Below are positions 23,154-40,834 of a stretch of 64,000 nt of DNA, piece after piece. The position numbers and the translations under genes are program-made. Source of the DNA: Medicago truncatula (taxonomy: Eukaryota; Streptophyta; Magnoliopsida; Fabales; Fabaceae). The stretch spans positions 52,759,755-52,823,754 of the forward strand of contig NC_053048.1 in NCBI RefSeq assembly GCF_003473485.1. The letters run 5' to 3'. The notes under the pieces were generated by a model, which saw only the letters and a program-made list of their open reading frames with translations, was not told the origin of the DNA and searched no databases. Positions within the stretch are counted from its first letter, which is position 1. Each line of letters opens with the position of its first letter.

Positions 23154-23498
23154 ATGTCTGAGGTTGCACAAATTGAAGGGCGGGTTAGGTACTCCGCGTT
23201 TAAAAAGACGGTTAAGGTTATGATAACGCCGACGGACTCTCTTGACAATTTGAAAGCACAACTTAACACTTATTTTGAGCATCTTGGTGAAAATCAATAT
23301 ACACGTCACTTGTTTGGTCAAATGTCATGCATAGACCTAGGAGAAGATAGAGATGAATACGCATGGAAAACGGCAAGCTATATGCCTTTGCTTATTCGCG
23401 ACGACGGCGACGTCGGATTTATGTTTCGGAATATGGTGGAAGACAATATATTATATATGTATGTTCGTTCCATATGTAATTGCATTGAATGTAAGTAG
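23154..23498 (+). CDS. Second MULE protein, small PB1-like accessory ORF (114 aa)
   Basis: A 114-residue ORF downstream of the transposase and on the same strand, inside the element. It begins MSEVAQIEGRVRYSAFKKTV and contains VMITPTDSLDNLKAQLNTYF, a beta-beta-helix pattern like the ubiquitin/PB1-fold module at the start of many legume MULE proteins. Here it is a separate gene. The last codons (GAAT/GTAAGTAG) form a strong splice donor, and an acceptor (TTAATTACAG) ends at 23710. A spliced form would replace the last two residues with about 13 others ending before 23750. The role is unknown; an accessory factor comparable in position to a second Mutator gene is conceivable. Fold assignment is by pattern only. 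Confidence 0.6.
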   Translation: MSEVAQIEGRVRYSAFKKTVKVMITPTDSLDNLKAQLNTYFEHLGENQYTRHLFGQMSCIDLGEDRDEYAWKTASYMPLLIRDDGDVGFMFRNMVEDNILYMYVRSICNCIECK

Positions 23499-23782
23499 GG
23501 ATTTAATTTAATGATGTGTAATGAGTAGTTTAATTATGGACACTTTGTAATGTTTTGATGAATTTCAAACGTCTGTTTAATTTTAACCAAATGTCGGTTT
23601 AATTTAATTATTAACAATTGTAAAAGATATTGTATTTATCTTCATTATGTCCGAGTTTCAATCATACATATGAATTATATTACCTTTGGAATGCTCTGGT
23701 TTAATTACAGGTAAAAACTGGCCGAAAAAATGGCTTGGAAATACTTAGAATTATGCAGAACCTGCTGTCTGCATAATCAAAT

Positions 23783-23925
23783 TTCCTCGGCAGTTAACTA
23801 CCGAGGTTTTCCTCGGCAGTTAACTGCCGCCGGTTTCCTAAAAACCTCGGTAGCAAACTGCCGAAGGGTATTTTGGTATTTTACTCGTGTGGCACAGCCA
23901 AACAAATGTGGGAACAGCAATACTC
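23783..23925 (-). repeat. Right terminal inverted repeat of the MULE
   Basis: The inverted counterpart of the left end. It contains three GGCAGTTAACTGCC-like units (one intact, two with 1-2 changes) and then the complement of GGCTGTGCCACAC and of TTGCTGTTCCCACAT. Confidence 0.85.
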
Positions 23926-24251
23926 TTACAGAATTACTTAGTTGTTGAAATAAATTAGTGTAAAATAAAATTGCGTGGGTGGCGGTAACGTAATGATAAG
24001 AAAGATTTTACCGATGGGATTGAGAGAAAGGAACAACGCATTTAAAAAAAAAAAACCTAGTAAATAATAAATTAATTCGTTGTGTTGGAGTCGCAGTGAA
24101 CTCAACGCAGACAAATTGGAAGTCGTCGTCGGCCGGCCGTCTGATACGGTGAGGAAGTCGTCTTTGTTTGTTTTCCTTAATTTTTTTTAGTTTCATTTTC
24201 AATTTGATTTGATAATAACAACATATTATGTTCCTCTTAATTAGGTCAAAA

Positions 24252-27388
<3,137 letters not shown>

Positions 27389-29785
27389 TGCGTATTTATT
27401 TTTGCAGCTCTTAATCAGTGTAATATCATAACTCCCGTGGTTTCGGTTTGGTTTGTTATACGTTGTGTTTGTGTGTTTGTCGCCGTTGTCAATTTTAAAT
27501 GGGTAAAAAGTTTGGGATTCTTTTTTACTTTGGAGAATTGAACACAGACCAGAATTGCCTGCTTAATGTATGTGACATTGTGTATTGTAAGGATTGTTTT
27601 TATGTAACAGTGCACATAGAACCTTAGAATAAGTTGAGCCAGTCACTGGTATGGCAAAACTCAAGAACACGTTTGTTTTTATTTCTCCGTTTGAACAATA
27701 ACGTTTAATTTGTAGACACGTGATAGTGATAAATTGGTAGTGAAGCTATTTTAGTGGTGTTTATTGGGGAAGATTAATTATTATTTTGTTACAATCGGGT
27801 AAGATTAATTCGAAGAATTTTCTAATATTCTAAATTAAACTGGTTATTTATTTCTTCTCATTTTAATTATCAAATTTATAGTATATTTTAAACTTTGGGA
27901 AGTAGCTTGTCCTCTCACTTCGTCTTTTTTTTTTTTTACCTTTTCATTTTGATATTCATTTAGTGTTTATGCCGTTATCTCATGTATTTTTTTTACGTGT
28001 TTATTATTCAATTTTGGCAATATTTCGATTACAGAGAACGCTGTTTTAGACATACTAAAGTTTTTATGACGAACTTTTTGAAAACTTGTTAAATGTGATA
28101 CTTACGGTTTGATAATAACTTAACTAGATTATTTTTTTTTTGGACGGCAAAAAACTTACATATATAAATGATCATGGAAAAGAGTACAAGTATTTTTATT
28201 TTTTTTTACCGGTAAAAAACTTACATATAAATGATCATGGAAAAGAATACAAATCAAAAAAATGAGAGTATAAATGGTACTAAATCCACTAACAAAAGAA
28301 CAATAAAACCCAAAAATATAAGCTACTACTTAACCAAGCTATCAATTCGGTTTAACAAATCACTTGTAAAACAAGCAAGGGTCTCCTTTCTTCTTCTCCA
28401 AAAGCCATTGTCAACAAGTGTTTTTGATCACGTCCAACCCGCATTCATCCTCAATGTAATTCTGGAAGGAAAAAAATGGTTGCGAATGCGCTAGAATACA
28501 TAAAGATTAGAGTGTCAAATCAACAACGAACCCTTTACTAACTTATCTCGCCTAAAGTGGAAACAACAACCTTGGAACCCCTAACCAATAAATTTTTGTA
28601 TACCAAAGAGTGCTAGCAAAAGGAAATGTACAATTGTGTGATTTGTTCGAATGTTTCACCTTTCTTTCTTGACCGGATTATCCTGTATTGATACTCAGTT
28701 ATTCCCCTTTCACCAAAGTTTTTCCTTTCGGTAGTTACTTGAATCTTATCCATATGTTTTAGTTTGTTTACTTGGAATAACTCAAAAGTTATTTTCTTCC
28801 CCAGTAACCGATGGCTATATATATAAGTATAAACATAATCTCTATTGTATTTTATATCCAATTCCATTTTACAATCAATAAAAGACTTGATGAATCTCCT
28901 CAAAAAAAAGAAAAAGACTTGATGAATATTTAGAGAAATAACGTCTCTCTATATCCTAACACTAATTGTGAATACTGTTTCAACGTTCACATATGTGCAC
29001 ACGCACATGGACCTTCACCGTGAATGCTCTAATGGTCCACAACATTCAATGAGAGATAACATGCTAAATTCAACAACTGAGAAAATTACTCTTCACCCTT
29101 TTAAAATTGTTCATTCCCATTCAGCGGATGTTAACTCACGCTGACACTTTTTAGATCGGTTCAATCACTTTTTACGCCGGTTCAACCAATCTTAAAAGCG
29201 TCAGCATAAGTTAAACTCACACTGAAAAATGCCGAGCATAGGTTAACTCCCACTAGGTCAAGGAAATGAGCAATTTTAAAAGGGAGAAAAGCAATTTGCA
29301 CAACTGAAAGGGACAAAGGGCCAAACATGATTAACATTGCTCAATGTCAAGAACTATTTTGAAATTTTGACGGAGTTAGAGACTGGCATGCATGAAACAA
29401 ATGGTAAAAATCAGGGACACGAAGCTAATTACTGCATCAACAAATTACAAATCAGTGACCTTTCTGGAACTTTTTTAAAATCATTTCTACATTTTTATTT
29501 CTCCCTTCGGTTCTTTTGGCAAAGAAAATCTCAAAAGGAGGGTCTTTACAATATAGAACTGAACACATAAAAAGAAAATGGTTCTTCACGTCAGAGCATA
29601 CAAGTTTGAAGTTTGTGAGTGTCTCTCATCGCTCGTGCATATAGTTAAATACATAAACACATGCGAATCCATAAAGTGAACTGGAGCTATATAGTAGTTA
29701 CAAAGTAGTGCAACAGCTTATTTACAATGCAGAAGCGAAATTATGGAAATATTCCTTAAGATATTCATTCATCCACAAGTGGTAA
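27389..29785. other. Intergenic region between convergent genes
   Basis: Contains the 3' flanks of the G-patch gene (left) and the aspartic protease gene (right), which converge. At 28147-28190 and 28211-28254 there is a direct repeat of about 44 bp (CTTACATATA..AATGATCATGGAAAAG) separated by T-rich sequence. No gene was recognised; the ORFs at 28231-28494 and 28613-28903 have no recognisable features. Confidence 0.5.
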
Positions 29786-32850
<3,065 letters not shown>

Positions 32851-32935
32851 TTATAATCTTACACATAAAACAGCTAAGCATGGAACATGAAAGGAAATGG
32901 CAAGTTAATCAACGACACTAAGTCCTTGCAGTCTT

Positions 32936-32958
32936 TTTTTTTTTTTTTTTTTTTTTTT
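32936..32958. repeat. Poly-T tract in the 5'-UTR intron
   Basis: About 23 consecutive T, inside the inferred leader intron of the aspartic protease gene. Confidence 0.85.
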
Positions 32959-33129
32959 AACAGCAAATGTTAGTATTTTTCCTGAACCTTTGACTCCTCA
33001 ACTCTTTTAATTCCTTAGCTTAGCTTAAACCAGTTGAGCTACCCAACCCACATAATTCCTTTGTAGTCTACTTTCCACAAGTTCCACCAATAAATATAGA
33101 GACTAAGATATTGCTCCTTTAGTTTTCAG

Positions 33130-33285
33130 TTTGTTTCCATAAGTGATAGCCTACGAAAACAACTTATAGTTTATATGAAAACAGTTTGACTTAATTTTAT
33201 CTTTTGTTATATAATAAGCACTTATATGATAAGTGTTTGTGCTATAACCGTTTGATCAAGTTGTTTATCCAAACAATACTATAAA
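33130..33285. repeat. MITE fragment of the 'cttata(t)aagtg' family
   Basis: The words AACAACTTATAG, TTTTATCTTTTG, ATAAGCACTTAT, GATAAGTG and TTTATCCAAACA recur at 46255-46545 and 62285-62640. The three copies are variants of one non-coding repeat, here within the leader intron of the aspartic protease gene. Confidence 0.5.
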
Positions 33286-33885
33286 GGAAGCAGAAAGTAG
33301 ATGGTATTACAAAGATCTTCATCATCACAAAGGTTATAACTTATAGGCATGGTTGTTTAAAATTGATTAATTTCCTTATCCACTACACAAGTTAATTCAA
33401 CTCTCTTTGAACCCATAAATAAATTAAAAAAAATCATACAGATCCCTAATACCCATATGTGAATCACATGAACAGATTAATCAAGATGAAAATCATGTTA
33501 TTTGAAATCCAGTGGAAATCTGAAAGAAATAAGTCAACTGAGTAGAACCAAAGTATAGGTTAGGTAAAATATAGTAAAAATTACAAGAAAATTATGTTAA
33601 AAAGATAAAAAAATAAAAAAATAATCAAGTATGTATGATATGATACTGAGATTTATTGATAGAAATTATACCTTAATTAATAGGTTGAGAAGTTGTTTTA
33701 GGTGTGCTGCTAAGAACGAAGGTCTGAAAGGTATAATATAGGCATAGAAGTTGGAAAGTGGTGTCGTGTGATCTTCTACAACTACTAAAATAATGGATTG
33801 GATGGTAATGGTGTCTATCACAAGGCATGCTAACCTCCTTTTGTCCCAGCAGCTACCAATTTTTTTTTTTTTAAATATTATTATT

Positions 33886-34190
33886 ATTACCTTCGTCCTT
33901 ATATATAAGACATTTTTAAAAAAATCACGAAAATTAAGAAAGTTGAAATTTGTATTAAAGATGTTTGTAATCACTATTATTTTTATAATTTTATCTTTTA
34001 AGAGAAAGAATTAGTTTATGTTTTCAACATGCTATTTATTGTTGATTGAAGAAAATATGTATAATAAATAAATAAGGGTATGCAAGTAAAGAAATAATTA
34101 ATGTAGTTGGAAATAACAAAGAGGTCTTATAAAAAGGGACTAAAAACATTCTCAAAATTGTCTTATAATTAGGAACGGAGGAGGTAGTAA
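33886..34190. mobile_element. Stowaway-like MITE
   Basis: The left end ACCTTCGTCCTTATATATAA and the right end GTCTTATAATTAGGAACGGA, GGAGGT are imperfect inverted repeats of the widespread 'ctccgtcc..taattataagac' type. About 300 bp, no ORF. It lies just upstream of the aspartic protease leader exon. Confidence 0.6.
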
Positions 34191-34819
34191 ATTAAATATA
34201 TCATAAATTGTACTCATTCTATCTACATCAAATGAATGTGAAAAAGAAAAACCTTGGGAGTATATTCCATTTTATATTTATAATAATATAATATTGGAAA
34301 ATATATCAGTCATTAATTAATAATGATAACTTGTCAATCATTAATTAATAATGATAAATAATTGTTAAAATTATTAAGATTTGCTAAAAATTATAAGACC
34401 AGTTTGATTTTTTTTTTTATACCATGTTTGATTTGGCAATGAACAAAATAGATTTAAGAGATTGGACAAAAACATAATTTTTGTCTTTCACCGAACCACA
34501 AAACAAATATTTGTAATGATTATGGATTATGAAAACATAAATGCTAAATGTTACGAGAAATGCATTGACGAGAACCATGTTGGCTAATTAATTCACCCCA
34601 GTAACCCTCCCTCGTGTTATCCACCAAAAACGGAGTTATATTTGTTCCTACTGTTTACACGTATTCATTTGTCGTTTTTCGTCTCTAAATCTTTCGTGCT
34701 GAATAGCACTCCTCTTATAAAAAATACAAAAATAACTTTTATTTTTCAATATAAAAAATATCAGTTATGCATCCTTCTACAATTTTGTTTTCTCATACAA
34801 CCTTTTTATTTATTTCCAA

Positions 34820-34965
34820 TGTCATGGGTTCGAATTCAGTCTTGGACATACAACGGTGTTAAAGCTTTTAGGGATTGTTTGTCGTCCGTTTGAGTCTCAC
34901 AATACTCGAGGGATTAGTCTCCGCAGTTGCGAATGGAGGATACCTGGTTTACACCAAAAAGTTCT
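34820..34965 (+). repeat. SINE-like repeat fragment
   Basis: A B-box-like GGGTTCGAATTC (34827-34838) is followed by TTTGTCGTCCGTTTGAGTCT, AAGTCTCCGCAGTTGCG-like sequence and GAGGATACCTGGTTTACACC. I associate this string with a dispersed legume repeat from memory. No clear A box or tail was found, so the class is uncertain. Confidence 0.4.
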
Positions 34966-35752
34966 CACGGCTTTTTAAATTAACACTTTTTATTTATAAT
35001 ATTATGTAATGAGTAAAGTATAATTGATTTTTTTACAAATAAAAAAAAAGTATAATTGATGATGTAAGCAAAAATTGAAAATATCTGCATCGCAAACAAA
35101 CGAGAGGCTACGCTCTTGATTAATTTTCCAGAAATGTTATTGAAACAAAACTTCTTTTTTTTTTAGAGATGGAACAAAACTTTTAAATTTTGGGACACAA
35201 ACATATTTTACTGTTTCAAAAATATCAATTTAAAAAAATATATGTTTTTTCACATTTCTCGGCTACCTCTTTCATCCTCGGCCACCATCCCGACTCCTCT
35301 CTCTCTCACGGCCATTGTCCATTGGCATCTCTCTCAACTACGCGCCACAACAGCTTACAGCTTGAATCTGGTGGCGGCGTTAACAAAAAAAGTTCGGCTG
35401 GACCAAAAATATAAACTATAATATATATCCATAAAAATTTATGTGTTAATAAACATTAAGCACAAATTTAACCATTAAAAGTAAAATTACATACCTTAAA
35501 AATTCAAAATAATTATATATGACTTAAATGTGTGATAGTAACACACACTGAGATAGAGAAGAATATGCATCACAATGTAATTTTATTTAAAAGTCAAGGG
35601 TACTTTCATATTTTCATTATAAAAAATGATTATTTTTTGGTGGGGTGGGTCATGGCCCACCCGAGTCCTAAAGGGGCTCTGCCACTACTTGCACTGTTCT
35701 CAGCAGCACCACCAATGTTCACATGTCTAGTATCCCATATCGTCACCTGAGC

Positions 35753-35755
<3 letters not shown>
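34966..35755. other. Intergenic, no gene seen
   Basis: AT-rich with short G+C patches (35260-35400, 35640-35750). No supported ORF. Confidence 0.4.
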
Positions 35756-35756
<1 letters not shown>

Positions 35757-35783
<27 letters not shown>

Positions 35784-35790
35784 CCTCCCT

Positions 35791-35823
<33 letters not shown>

Positions 35824-36203
35824 CAACCTGCGTTCTTTTTCAATCGTCGACGTCACATGAGATGGTATCCTTTTGTGACCTGCCTTCTTTTTCGACTACC
35901 ATTGTCATCAACTTCAACAAAAAGGAGGAAAACAACCAAGGCGAATTTTCACCAGTGTCACATCCTCACCATCTTGAAGTAACTCTCTCTCTCTCTCTCT
36001 CCCTCCCTCCCTCCCTCCCTCCCTCTCCCTCTCTCTCTCTCTCTCCAACCTGCGTTCTTTTTCAATCGTCGACGTCACATGAGATGGTATCCTTTTGTGA
36101 CCTGCCTTCTTTTTCGACTACCATTGTCATCAACTTCAACAAAAAGGAGGAAAACAACCAAGGCGAATTTTCACCAGTGTCACATCCTCACCATCTTGAA
36201 GTA
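35757..36203 (+). repeat. Tandem duplication of a 222-bp unit with CT/CCCT microsatellites
   Basis: Two consecutive units, each made of a (CT)n(CCCT)n(CT)n tract followed by about 160 bp starting CCAACCTGCGTTC (35823 and 36045) and ending CCTCACCATCTTGAAGTA. The unique parts read as identical; only the microsatellite lengths differ. This suggests a recent duplication by unequal exchange at the CT tracts. Confidence 0.92.
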
Positions 36204-36223
36204 AGAAGAGAGTGAGAGACCGA

Positions 36224-36225
36224 TA

Positions 36226-36279
<54 letters not shown>
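36224..36279 (+). repeat. (GA)n microsatellite
   Basis: About 27 GA repeats a few bases after the 222-bp duplication. As the complement of CT it could form a foldback with the CT tracts to its left. Confidence 0.95.
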
Positions 36280-36281
<2 letters not shown>

Positions 36282-36587
36282 TTTATGTGTAAGTGAAGGA
36301 AAAAGAAATAGAGATAGAGAGAAAGAGATAAATAAAGGGAGGGGCAAGAGAAAGGAGATCGGAGAAAAGAGGGTGGTGGTTTTTACAACATATTCTCCTA
36401 CTTTTAAGGTTGAATTGTTAAATGTACGCTTAGCCAAAAAAAAACTTATTTGCCGTAAATTTTATGTTAAAAAATCAATTTTTTTAAGTTTTAACGTGTT
36501 GCATACATAATTCTTAACATTAAATTCCTTTTTTAGATTTCTAAAGTCACACTTGTTAGTATGTACCATAAATTAAATTATACAATA

Positions 36588-36856
36588 CTCCCTCCGTCCC
36601 AAATTGTATGACGTTTTGGGCATTTCACACATATTAAGAAATGTAATTAATATTGTGTGGGAAAGAGATATTATGAGTTGTTTTACAAATTTGTCCTCAA
36701 TAAATGATATGGGAAAGATTGAAAGAAGAGAGAGTAATAAATAGTTAAGGATATAATAGGAAAAGTAACATTAATTTTTCATTGGTATCGTAAAGCGACA
36801 TACAATTTGGGACAAATATTTTTTCTAAAGTGACATACAATTTGGGACGGAGGGAG
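36588..36856. mobile_element. Stowaway-type MITE with TA target duplication
   Basis: TIR CTCCCTCCGTCCCAAATTGT at 36588 and its inverted copy ending at 36856, flanked by TA on both sides (36586-36587 and 36857-36858). 269 bp, no ORF. The right terminal motif GACATACAATTTGGGAC occurs twice (about 36797 and 36830), a partial duplication of the end. Confidence 0.9.
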
Positions 36857-36859
36857 TAT

Positions 36860-37940
36860 ATGATAAGCTTTCAACCATGACAAATCTGTCGTTTGTCACT
36901 TGATGAAAAAATTCTTCAAACATAAGCCTTCTATTCCAGAGTGGGTCAAGGCCCTTTCCATTAATGGCTCAAGTTCCCCGAATCACTAGTTTATAAACGG
37001 ACCATCACATGGACTTGTAATAGATGCATTGAGTTATGATTGTCTAAGCCAATCTCAATTGCCTATTCTGGATCATATGTCAAGTTTCTCTAATCCGCTC
37101 ACATGTGCCCCCAAGATAGTTGTCTAAATTAATTTAGTATTACTTTAAACTCTAGTTCATCGCTGTAAATGCTAACCCATAGCCTCCATCATGACACGCA
37201 TACATTTTACCCAAAAAAAACCGAGATATTCAACACATTCTTATTTGACGGTTGGAGAGTTTACAGGTACACCACCCCTCCGATGAGACGAAGGTGATGC
37301 TGCTCAAGTTCACCAACTTCAACTTACTATAGTCACCTTCAAACCGCATATCTCTAACCCAACCGAATTAATGACACCGTATGTGAAAAATATTGTACGC
37401 ATTTCACAAGATCAAACGATTAACACTCGATTCCAAGTTGTAGTCAACGTTATCTTCAAGATGTTACAAGACTTATGACTTGAGGTGGGGGTGCAACTAT
37501 TTTGGATTGTCCCAACATGATGTCCTCGTCAACCTCATATCGAACATAAGCCAAACACAAAAGAGGAAGGCCTAATTAAGCACATCTTTGAGCCCCATTG
37601 ATGTTTATACACCCTTTGTTTTTGTAATGCTTTGTACCGTCATAAGGAGCAACGACCAAAGGTTACAAGACCTCGCCGTCTGTAACCACTTTGCAACGAT
37701 ATACGTCCATAACTCCATGGAACCCAACATCGATGCATATAAAAGAGTAACCTTAACATCATTCAATGTACGATGCATTATACCCTTAACTTCTCACTTA
37801 TGCCCACATACGAACTTAACTGAACTGCCAGAGTGCTTGTGTATCCCCCCCAATTTGACTTGTACATACACAAAACTTGTCGGACGTTAGTTCTTCTAAT
37901 CAACACAGAACAACTTTAATTTCAAGGGCTGTGCACAATA
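36860..37940. other. Intergenic, possible decayed repeat
   Basis: Higher G+C than its surroundings at about 37180-37860, with an open frame at 37588-37890 that matches nothing I recognise. This may be an old transposon remnant; no domain was seen. Confidence 0.35.
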
Positions 37941-37947
37941 CATATAT

Positions 37948-38232
37948 GGCTTAAATGCACTTTTGGTCCCCTATGTTTGCCACCGTAGCAATTTTGGCCC
38001 CCTAACAAAAACAATGCAATTTTGACCCCCTAATTTTTCCAACTATGTTGAGAAGCCACCGCGTGTCCCAAAAAAGGGGCCATAATCGCAATTTTTTTGT
38101 AAAGATAAGGGACGAAAAGAGCATATTTTCCTAACACATGGCAAAATTAAGGGGTCAAAATTGCATTTCTTTTGTTAGGGGGGCAAAATTACTACAGTAG
38201 CAAACATAGAGGACCAAAAGTGCATTTAAACC
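37948..38232. mobile_element. MITE with TIRs of about 95 bp ('cttttggtcccc' type)
   Basis: Left arm: TTAAATGCACTTTTGGTCCC, CTATGTTTGC, GCAATTTTGGCCCCCTAAC. The same series appears inverted in the right arm (ending TTTAAACC at about 38232). The core is short and non-coding. Confidence 0.85.
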
Positions 38233-39240
38233 TACATATATTACCTACCACCCTTACATATGATAAGCATTGAATGGTTAAAGTTAATGGAATTAATATT
38301 AGCATGTAAACTCTTTAAAGAGGAAAAAACCATCAAATTGTGGTTACAACTTGCATGTATGACGCTTATTATTTTTATTATGTTATATAAATGACAGAAA
38401 AATTCCTTGAAAAAAAACGACAGAAAAATTGTTTATTTTACTCGCCAAATCCACTAGCCTGGTGAGACAGGTTAATCACGACAGTCAGAAAGAGTCGAAT
38501 AAAACAAAGCGGACTTATCCCATTTTACCGTAGTACCTTAACCTTAACAAAACTCAAGTGACATGATCTACAGCATATTTTTTAAGGAAAAAGATAGGTA
38601 GACACCCTTTTTTATACACTTTTTATGTACACTCCCATGTGTTAGGGGTATTTTAGTAATTTTACATCATATCATCACCCTTTTTCATCTCTTCTTTCAA
38701 TGTTTTTGTCACGTGTCACAAATGTGTGTGGGTGTAAAATGATGTATGCCACCTAAAGTGGTTGATGTATAAGAGCTCATTTTTTAAATGTAACTGTTGA
38801 TTTATGGAATTACTAATTTCTTTCGGTAAAGTCTAGGAAGTGTGGTAGTCAAGTTTTGTCATACCATACCTAGCCTAGGGAATGTTGCCTGACTTCACTC
38901 ACTTGCAGTCATAGTCATAGTATCCCAATTTATTTAATACAAAAAAACGTAACAAGTTGTTATATTTAATTAGAACCCAAGAAAATAAAAAATAAAAAAT
39001 GTACTTAGTGTATTGAATGTAACGGGATTGGAGGTGGTGAATTTTGTAGTTTAGTGATTGATATTGTGCGTGCTTATCCCACTTGTCTTCATTTCCTAAA
39101 CTATAGCATAGCCTTTTCATTTCCACTCAGCTCAACACACGCACTCACTCTCTTTCTCTTATTATTATTATTAACCATCATCCTCATCCCTTTCAGATCT
39201 CTCTCTCTCTTTTCTTTCTCCTAAATTTTCACCGTTAATT
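38233..39240. other. Upstream region of the desulfhydrase gene
   Basis: AT-rich intergenic DNA. Just before the start codon there is a pyrimidine-rich leader (CTCTCTTTCTCTTATTATTA; TCTCTCTCTCTTTTC, about 39150-39220). A MITE-like segment may lie at about 38590-38770. No clear TATA box. Confidence 0.45.
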
Positions 39241-39242
39241 CA

Positions 39243-40610
39243 ATGGCCTCTGAGAAAAACAATCACCACCGTTCAATCCCAGACATCAACGGCACACACC
39301 CCACCCCCAAAAAACCTAAACTCTCTTCTTCTTCCAATTTCATCACCGCTTCAGAAATTCAATCTGAATTCAGCCACCACGACTCCGCCGTCTCTCGCAT
39401 CAACAACGGCAGCTTCGGCTCCTGTCCTTCCTCCATCCTCTCCGCTCAACAACAATGGCAGCTCAAGTATCTTCGTCAACCCGATCACTTCTACTTCAAC
39501 CACCTCAAACCCGCCATCAACAACTCCCGCTCCATTATCCAAAACCTAGTCAACGCTAAAGACATCAACGAAATCTCTATCGTCGATAACGCCACCACCG
39601 CCGCCGCTATCGTTCTTCAACACACCGCTTGGTGTTTCCGTGAAGGTAAATTCAACAAAGGTGACGTCGTTGTTATGCTTCATTATGCTTACGGTGCTGT
39701 TAAGAAATCCATGGAGGCTTACGTCACTCGTGCTGGTGGGAAAGTGATTGAAGTTCCGTTACCTTTTCCTGTGAGTTCCAATGATGAGATTGTGACTGAG
39801 TTTAGAAAAGCTTTGGAAAAAGGGAAAGTTGATGGGAAGAAAATTAGGTTAGCTGTGATTGATCATGTTACTTCTATGCCTTGTGTTGTGATTCCTGTGA
39901 AGGAATTGATTCAGATTTGTAGAGAGGAAGGTGTTGAACAGGTTTTTGTTGATGCTGCTCATTCAATTGGCTGTACTGATGTTGATATGCAAGATATTGG
40001 TGCTGATTTTTATACCAGTAATTTGCATAAGTGGTTCTTCTGTCCACCTTCGATCGCTTTTTTGTATACTAAAAAGAATCCTAAAACTGGTGGTGGTGGT
40101 GATTTGCATCATCCTGTTGTGTCTCATGAGTATGGAAATGGATTAGCTGTGGAAAGTGCTTGGATTGGCACAAGGGATTATAGTGCTCAATTGGTGGTTC
40201 CTGAAGCTTTGGAATTTGTCAATAGGTTTGAAGGTGGGATTGAAGGGATTAAGAAGAGGAATCATGAAGCTGTTATTGAGATGGGAGAGATGTTGGTGAA
40301 AGCTTGGGGAACTCATCTTGGAAGTCCGAAACATATGTGTGCTAGTATGGTTATGGTTGGTTTGCCTACTTGTTTTGGGGTTAGAAGTGATTCTGATGCA
40401 CTTACGCTGAGGACACATTTGAGGGATGTTTTTGGAGTTGAAGTTCCTATATATTATAGACCGCCTAGAGATGGAGAAGTTGATCCTGTGACGGGGTATG
40501 CAAGGATTTCTTATCAGGTTTACAATAAGGTTGAGGACTATTACAAGTTTCGGGATGCTGTTAACCAACTGGTGGATAATGGGTTTGCTTGTACTCTTCT
40601 TTCAAAATGA
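39243..40610 (+). CDS. LCD: L-cysteine desulfhydrase-like PLP enzyme (class V aminotransferase fold)
   Basis: A single-exon 455-residue ORF. Proteins of this type (Arabidopsis LCD, At3g62130) use pyridoxal phosphate to split L-cysteine into H2S, ammonia and pyruvate. After a polar, Ser/Pro-rich N-terminus (about 1-50) come ARR-like segments NNGSFGSCPSSI and DNATTAAAIVLQHTAW, the cofactor aspartate region FVDAAHSIGC, and the Schiff-base lysine in TSNLHKWFFCPPS (Lys about 263). The C-terminal substrate segment contains VPIYYRPPRDG and ARISYQVYNKVEDY. Length and motifs fit the plant LCD clade, also annotated as isopenicillin N epimerase-like. No targeting peptide is obvious; a PKKPKL motif near residue 25 could be a nuclear signal. 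The codon-rich C/T 5' half and A/G-rich 3' half differ in base use, which is natural to this gene as far as I can tell. Confidence 0.92.
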   Translation: MASEKNNHHRSIPDINGTHPTPKKPKLSSSSNFITASEIQSEFSHHDSAVSRINNGSFGSCPSSILSAQQQWQLKYLRQPDHFYFNHLKPAINNSRSIIQNLVNAKDINEISIVDNATTAAAIVLQHTAWCFREGKFNKGDVVVMLHYAYGAVKKSMEAYVTRAGGKVIEVPLPFPVSSNDEIVTEFRKALEKGKVDGKKIRLAVIDHVTSMPCVVIPVKELIQICREEGVEQVFVDAAHSIGCTDVDMQDIGADFYTSNLHKWFFCPPSIAFLYTKKNPKTGGGGDLHHPVVSHEYGNGLAVESAWIGTRDYSAQLVVPEALEFVNRFEGGIEGIKKRNHEAVIEMGEMLVKAWGTHLGSPKHMCASMVMVGLPTCFGVRSDSDALTLRTHLRDVFGVEVPIYYRPPRDGEVDPVTGYARISYQVYNKVEDYYKFRDAVNQLVDNGFACTLLSK

Positions 40611-40834
40611 AGAGGTTTGCTTACATTCCCTTTTGACAATATTTGTCCATTTTGTAATAATTGCTCCATGATAGGATGTTTGTTTAGCGTTAATAAATGA
40701 CAACGGTTAGGTTGGTGATTGAAATAAAGACCGTTTCCATTTATCAAAATAAATGGATAAGTTCGTTCCTATAGTTTTGCAGTTTATAGAGGATATAAAA
40801 TATATTTTCAACATTGGTGATATTAATTAGGTCT

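Larger units (their letters stand above)
19233..23934 (+). mobile_element. Complete MULE with 9-bp target-site duplication and OTU-type transposase
   Basis: The element proper is 19242-23925 (4684 bp), bounded by TTAGAGAAT (19233-19241) and TTACAGAAT (23926-23934), a 9-bp duplication with one mismatch, as Mutator-type elements make. The ends are inverted repeats of about 140 bp: TTGCTGTTCCCACAT near the left end pairs with its complement near the right end, followed by GGCTGTGCCACAC and then the AGGTTTTTAGGAAACCGGCG block. Palindromic GGCAGTTAACTGCC units lie in both subterminal regions. Inside are a transposase gene with two disabling changes, a (TA)n run and a second small ORF. The right end is about 150 bp upstream of the inferred first exon of the G-patch gene. 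Confidence 0.93.

Noticed and set aside
36180-36437. Minus-strand ORF with long Ser-Leu alternation
   Set aside because: It is only the translation of the (GA)n microsatellite.
37588-37890. 100-codon plus-strand ORF in a G+C-richer patch
   Set aside because: No domain or family resemblance; could be a decayed element, but nothing supports a gene.
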